Part shown: positions 5,458 through 7,415 of the stretch, piece by piece
Numbering within the stretch: position 1 is the stretch's first letter
Layout: every line of letters starts with the position of its first letter
Source: Bacilli bacterium
GTDB lineage: Bacteria; Bacillota_I; Bacilli_A; RF39; UBA660
Assembly (NCBI GenBank): GCA_017888105.1
Contig: JAGHGS010000089.1
Span: 1 to 7,415, forward strand
DNA length: 7,415 bases
Direction: 5' to 3'
The notes under the pieces: generated by a model
The model's database searches: none
Told to the model about the DNA's origin: nothing
What the model saw: only the letters and a program-made list of their open reading frames with translations
Program-made: the position numbers and the translations under genes

Positions 5458-6464
5458 GTTTTGGATTGTTTTTAGAAAAAAATATTATCTTTATCCTCTT
5501 TCAATTTGTTTTCTGTGTTATTCTTTTTTTTATTTTTTTTCTTTTAGAAATACCGTTTATTTTTACTATACTACTTGTTCTTTTTATCTTGCTTTTTACT
5601 TTTCTTTATTTGTATTTTATTTATTTTCTGAAAAAGAGGAAGGCTTTGCAAATGATTCATAGTTGTGATAAGCTTAAAGAAAAATATTATATTTCAGAGA
5701 TAATTCGTAAAGATGATTCAATTGAGGGTTATCCTTATTATTATGTTTTAAAAGAAGCCTCTAAAGCGATGAATGATAAAATCAGTGATATAGAAAAGAA
5801 TGAAAGAGATTATGAGGAATATATTGAGAGTTTTGCTCATGAAATTAAAACACCGATTGCCGCATTATCCTTATATGCTGATAATATGAAAGATGCTTCT
5901 TTAAAATATGAGATAAGAAAAATAGAAGAATATGTAGAACAAGTTTTATATTATGCTAGAAGTGATACGGCTGAAAAAGATTATTTTGTGAAAAAAATTA
6001 AATTAAATGAAATTATTCATCCTTTAATATTAAAAAATAAAGATGTTTTATTAAATAATGAAATTAAGTTAAATGTTCATGATTTGGAAGTACTTGTTTA
6101 TACGGATGAAAAGTGGTTATCCTTTATGATTCGTCAGGTTTTAAATAATGCGATTAAATATTTGGATAAAGAGGAAAAGACAATTGAAATTTATAGTGAA
6201 GTGCATGATAATCAGGTGGTTTTAGTAATACTAGATAATGGTTGTGGAATCCGGGCATCGGACGCGCCAAGAGTATTTGATAAAGGGTTTACTGGTAGTA
6301 ACAGAAAGAAGGAGTATGCAACAGGAATTGGACTTTATTTAGTTAAAAAGTTGAGTGAAAAGTTAGATATTGCTGTTTCTATTGAGTCTAAGTATCAAGA
6401 ATATACAAAAGTTAGTTTTGTTTTTCCTAAAAGTAAGATGTATGAAGAAATACAAAAATCTTAA
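5454..6464 (+). CDS. Intramembrane-sensing histidine kinase (BceS/GraS-like), first copy
   Basis: This 336-residue kinase has two membrane helices (about 11-31 and 35-58) joined by only three or so outside residues, and no extracellular sensor domain. That is the layout of kinases that sense through the membrane or a partner transporter. A cytoplasmic linker is followed by the phosphoacceptor His129 in ESFAHEIKTPIAAL. The ATPase domain carries the N box QVLNNAIKY (228-236), G1 DNGCGI (261-266), F box FDKGF (275-279) with the group-typical FTGSNRKK, and G2 TGIGLYL (290-296). All catalytic motifs are intact, so it should phosphorylate the regulator encoded just upstream, whose stop codon its ATG overlaps. 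The first membrane helix is encoded by two runs of eight T residues (5524-5531 and 5533-5540). No ABC transporter of the BceAB type is adjacent on the visible side. Confidence 0.93.
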   Translation: MSFGLFLEKNIIFILFQFVFCVILFFIFFLLEIPFIFTILLVLFILLFTFLYLYFIYFLKKRKALQMIHSCDKLKEKYYISEIIRKDDSIEGYPYYYVLKEASKAMNDKISDIEKNERDYEEYIESFAHEIKTPIAALSLYADNMKDASLKYEIRKIEEYVEQVLYYARSDTAEKDYFVKKIKLNEIIHPLILKNKDVLLNNEIKLNVHDLEVLVYTDEKWLSFMIRQVLNNAIKYLDKEEKTIEIYSEVHDNQVVLVILDNGCGIRASDAPRVFDKGFTGSNRKKEYATGIGLYLVKKLSEKLDIAVSIESKYQEYTKVSFVFPKSKMYEEIQKS

Positions 6465-6469
6465 AAATA

Positions 6470-6478
6470 TGATATACT
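6470..6478 (+). promoter_or_regulatory. Extended -10 promoter before the second regulator-kinase pair
   Basis: TGATATACT contains a TGN extension and a near-consensus -10 TATACT (6473-6478) inside the 30-base gap between the first kinase and the second regulator. No recognisable -35 is present (ATACAA at 17-base spacing). Transcription would start near 6485, leaving a leader of ~10 bases. No terminator precedes it, so read-through from the upstream operon is also expected. Confidence 0.5.
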
Positions 6479-6494
6479 ATGGATGTGAAGAGAT

Positions 6495-7160
6495 ATGAAA
6501 AAGATTTTAATTATTGAAGATGATGAAAGTGTTAGGGGAGAATTAAAAGAGCTTCTTAGTAATGCTGGTTATGAAGCTTTAATTTTAGAAGGTTATAGTA
6601 ATATGTTGGATGATATTTTGAGTATTCATCCTGATTTAATTTTGCTTGATATTAATATTCCTTATATGAATGGGGAAGTATTACTTAAAAATTTAAGAAA
6701 GGTAAGTAATATCCCTGTTATTATGGTAACTAGTAAAAATACGGAGATAGATGAGGTTTTATCGATGAGTTATGGGGCAGATGATTATATAACCAAACCT
6801 TATAATCCAACTATTTTACTTTTAAGAATTGGAGCAGTTTTAAAAAGACTTGAAAAAAATATTATGGATGTCATCGAATACCATGATCTTACTATCGAGG
6901 TAAAAAGAGGAATTGTGAAGAAAGATAAGGAAGAAGTAATTTTAACTAAAAATGAAATGATTATTTTTCTTTACTTGTATGAAGCAAAAGGAAGTATTGT
7001 AACGAGAGATGAGTTAATGACGGAACTTTGGAATAATGATGAATATATTAATGATAATGCTTTAACTGTTAATATTAGTAGACTTCGAAGTAAGCTTAGA
7101 GAACTAGGGGTAGAGGACGCGATTGAAACAAGAAAAGGACAAGGTTATATTTTATTATGA
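6495..7160 (+). CDS. OmpR-family response regulator (BceR/GraR-like), second copy
   Basis: This 221-residue paralogue of the regulator at 4798 has acidic Glu8/Asp9/Asp10, phosphoacceptor Asp52 in LILLDINIP, Thr79 and Lys101 in ITKPYN. The winged-helix domain (~127-221) contains ILTKNEMIIFLYL, the recognition-helix region ALTVNISRLRSKL and the hairpin TRKGQGYILL. The two regulators share wording across the receiver (VTS-NTE-DE, DD-TKPYN) but differ clearly in the recognition helix (NRLRKKL against SRLRSKL, flanks different), suggesting an old duplication with different targets. The ribosome binding site is weak: GAAGAG ends only two bases before the ATG, and an ATG at 6483 is immediately closed by TGA. 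The stop overlaps the next kinase gene by ATGA. Confidence 0.92.
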   Translation: MKKILIIEDDESVRGELKELLSNAGYEALILEGYSNMLDDILSIHPDLILLDINIPYMNGEVLLKNLRKVSNIPVIMVTSKNTEIDEVLSMSYGADDYITKPYNPTILLLRIGAVLKRLEKNIMDVIEYHDLTIEVKRGIVKKDKEEVILTKNEMIIFLYLYEAKGSIVTRDELMTELWNNDEYINDNALTVNISRLRSKLRELGVEDAIETRKGQGYILL

Positions 7161-7415
7161 AATTAAAAGATTATTTAAAAGATAAAATTATTATCATTGT
7201 TCTTGTTATTTTAACTTACTTTATTCTTTTATCCTTTATGATCGGTTTTAAAATTGTTGATGAATTTAGATGGTGTTTTACTATTATTTATTTCTTAATT
7301 TTTATTCTATTGTTTTTGTATGATTATTTTCGTAAGTATTTCTTTTATAAAGAGATTTTATCTAAATTAGATTTATTAGATGAAAAATATTTGATTTGTG
7401 AAATGGTAGGTAAGC
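7157..7415 (+). CDS. Intramembrane-sensing histidine kinase, second copy, N-terminal part (runs off the window)
   Basis: The ATG at 7157 overlaps the stop of the second regulator by ATGA, and the frame is open for 86 codons to the end of the window. It encodes two membrane helices (about 11-31 and 39-55) separated by a seven-residue loop (KIVDEFR), then a basic cytoplasmic exit DYFRKYFFYKE and the linker start LLDEKYLICEMVGK. This matches the first kinase and the BceS/GraS layout, so by position and topology it is the cognate kinase of the regulator just upstream. The His box and ATPase motifs would lie beyond the window and cannot be verified. I see no frameshift in the visible part. Confidence 0.85.
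   Translation, partial: MKLKDYLKDKIIIIVLVILTYFILLSFMIGFKIVDEFRWCFTIIYFLIFILLFLYDYFRKYFFYKEILSKLDLLDEKYLICEMVGK

Noticed and set aside
5414..5662. Plus-strand open frame of 82 codons
   Set aside because: It overlaps the end of the regulator and the membrane segment of the kinase in another frame; both real genes have strong motifs and this product is just T-rich codons.
1..7415. CRISPR array, tRNA, rRNA, insertion sequence or integrase
   Set aside because: No regularly spaced repeats, cloverleaf-like structures, terminal inverted repeats or transposase/integrase motifs were seen on either strand.

Overview
The window is a strongly AT-rich stretch with strand-uniform gene order: every supported gene is on the + strand. 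Short intergenic gaps, Shine-Dalgarno-type ribosome binding sites, TTGATA/TATAAT-type promoters, TGA and TAA used as ordinary stops (tryptophan encoded by TGG) and BceRS-like two-component systems point to a low-GC Bacillota, perhaps an uncultured gut Bacilli/Clostridia-type lineage. The exact taxon cannot be fixed from the sequence.

Left part (1-748): the first ~97 bases may be the tail of an upstream gene. A good sigma-A-type promoter (146-174) drives an unrecognised 140-residue helical protein, which ends in a compact hairpin terminator (620-645).

Middle-left accessory block (749-3770): a tightly spaced cluster encodes an ASCH domain fused to a transglutaminase-like domain, an HD-domain phosphohydrolase and a small, divergent RelA/SpoT-type nucleotide synthetase. 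It ends in two decayed genes: an NTF2/SnoaL-like protein broken by one frameshift, and a RhuM-family gene with a nonsense codon, a frameshift and a large internal deletion. The three intact genes look like a co-transcribed nucleotide/RNA-metabolism or stress cassette. The co-occurrence of a synthetase-like and a hydrolase-like protein next to a RhuM relic is the most unusual content here. A toxin-antitoxin or defence role is only a hypothesis.

Right part (3798-7415): an extended -10 promoter starts an envelope operon. It contains a membrane-anchored D-alanyl-D-alanine carboxypeptidase (S11 family, with an SGA rather than SGN second motif), an OmpR-family response regulator and a short intramembrane-sensing histidine kinase of BceS/GraS type. 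A second extended -10 promoter precedes a paralogous regulator and kinase; the second kinase runs off the window end. The genes in this block overlap by ATGA except at the second promoter, so translational coupling is likely. BceRS-type systems usually respond to cell-wall-active peptides and control an ABC transporter. No transporter is visible here; it may lie beyond 7415.
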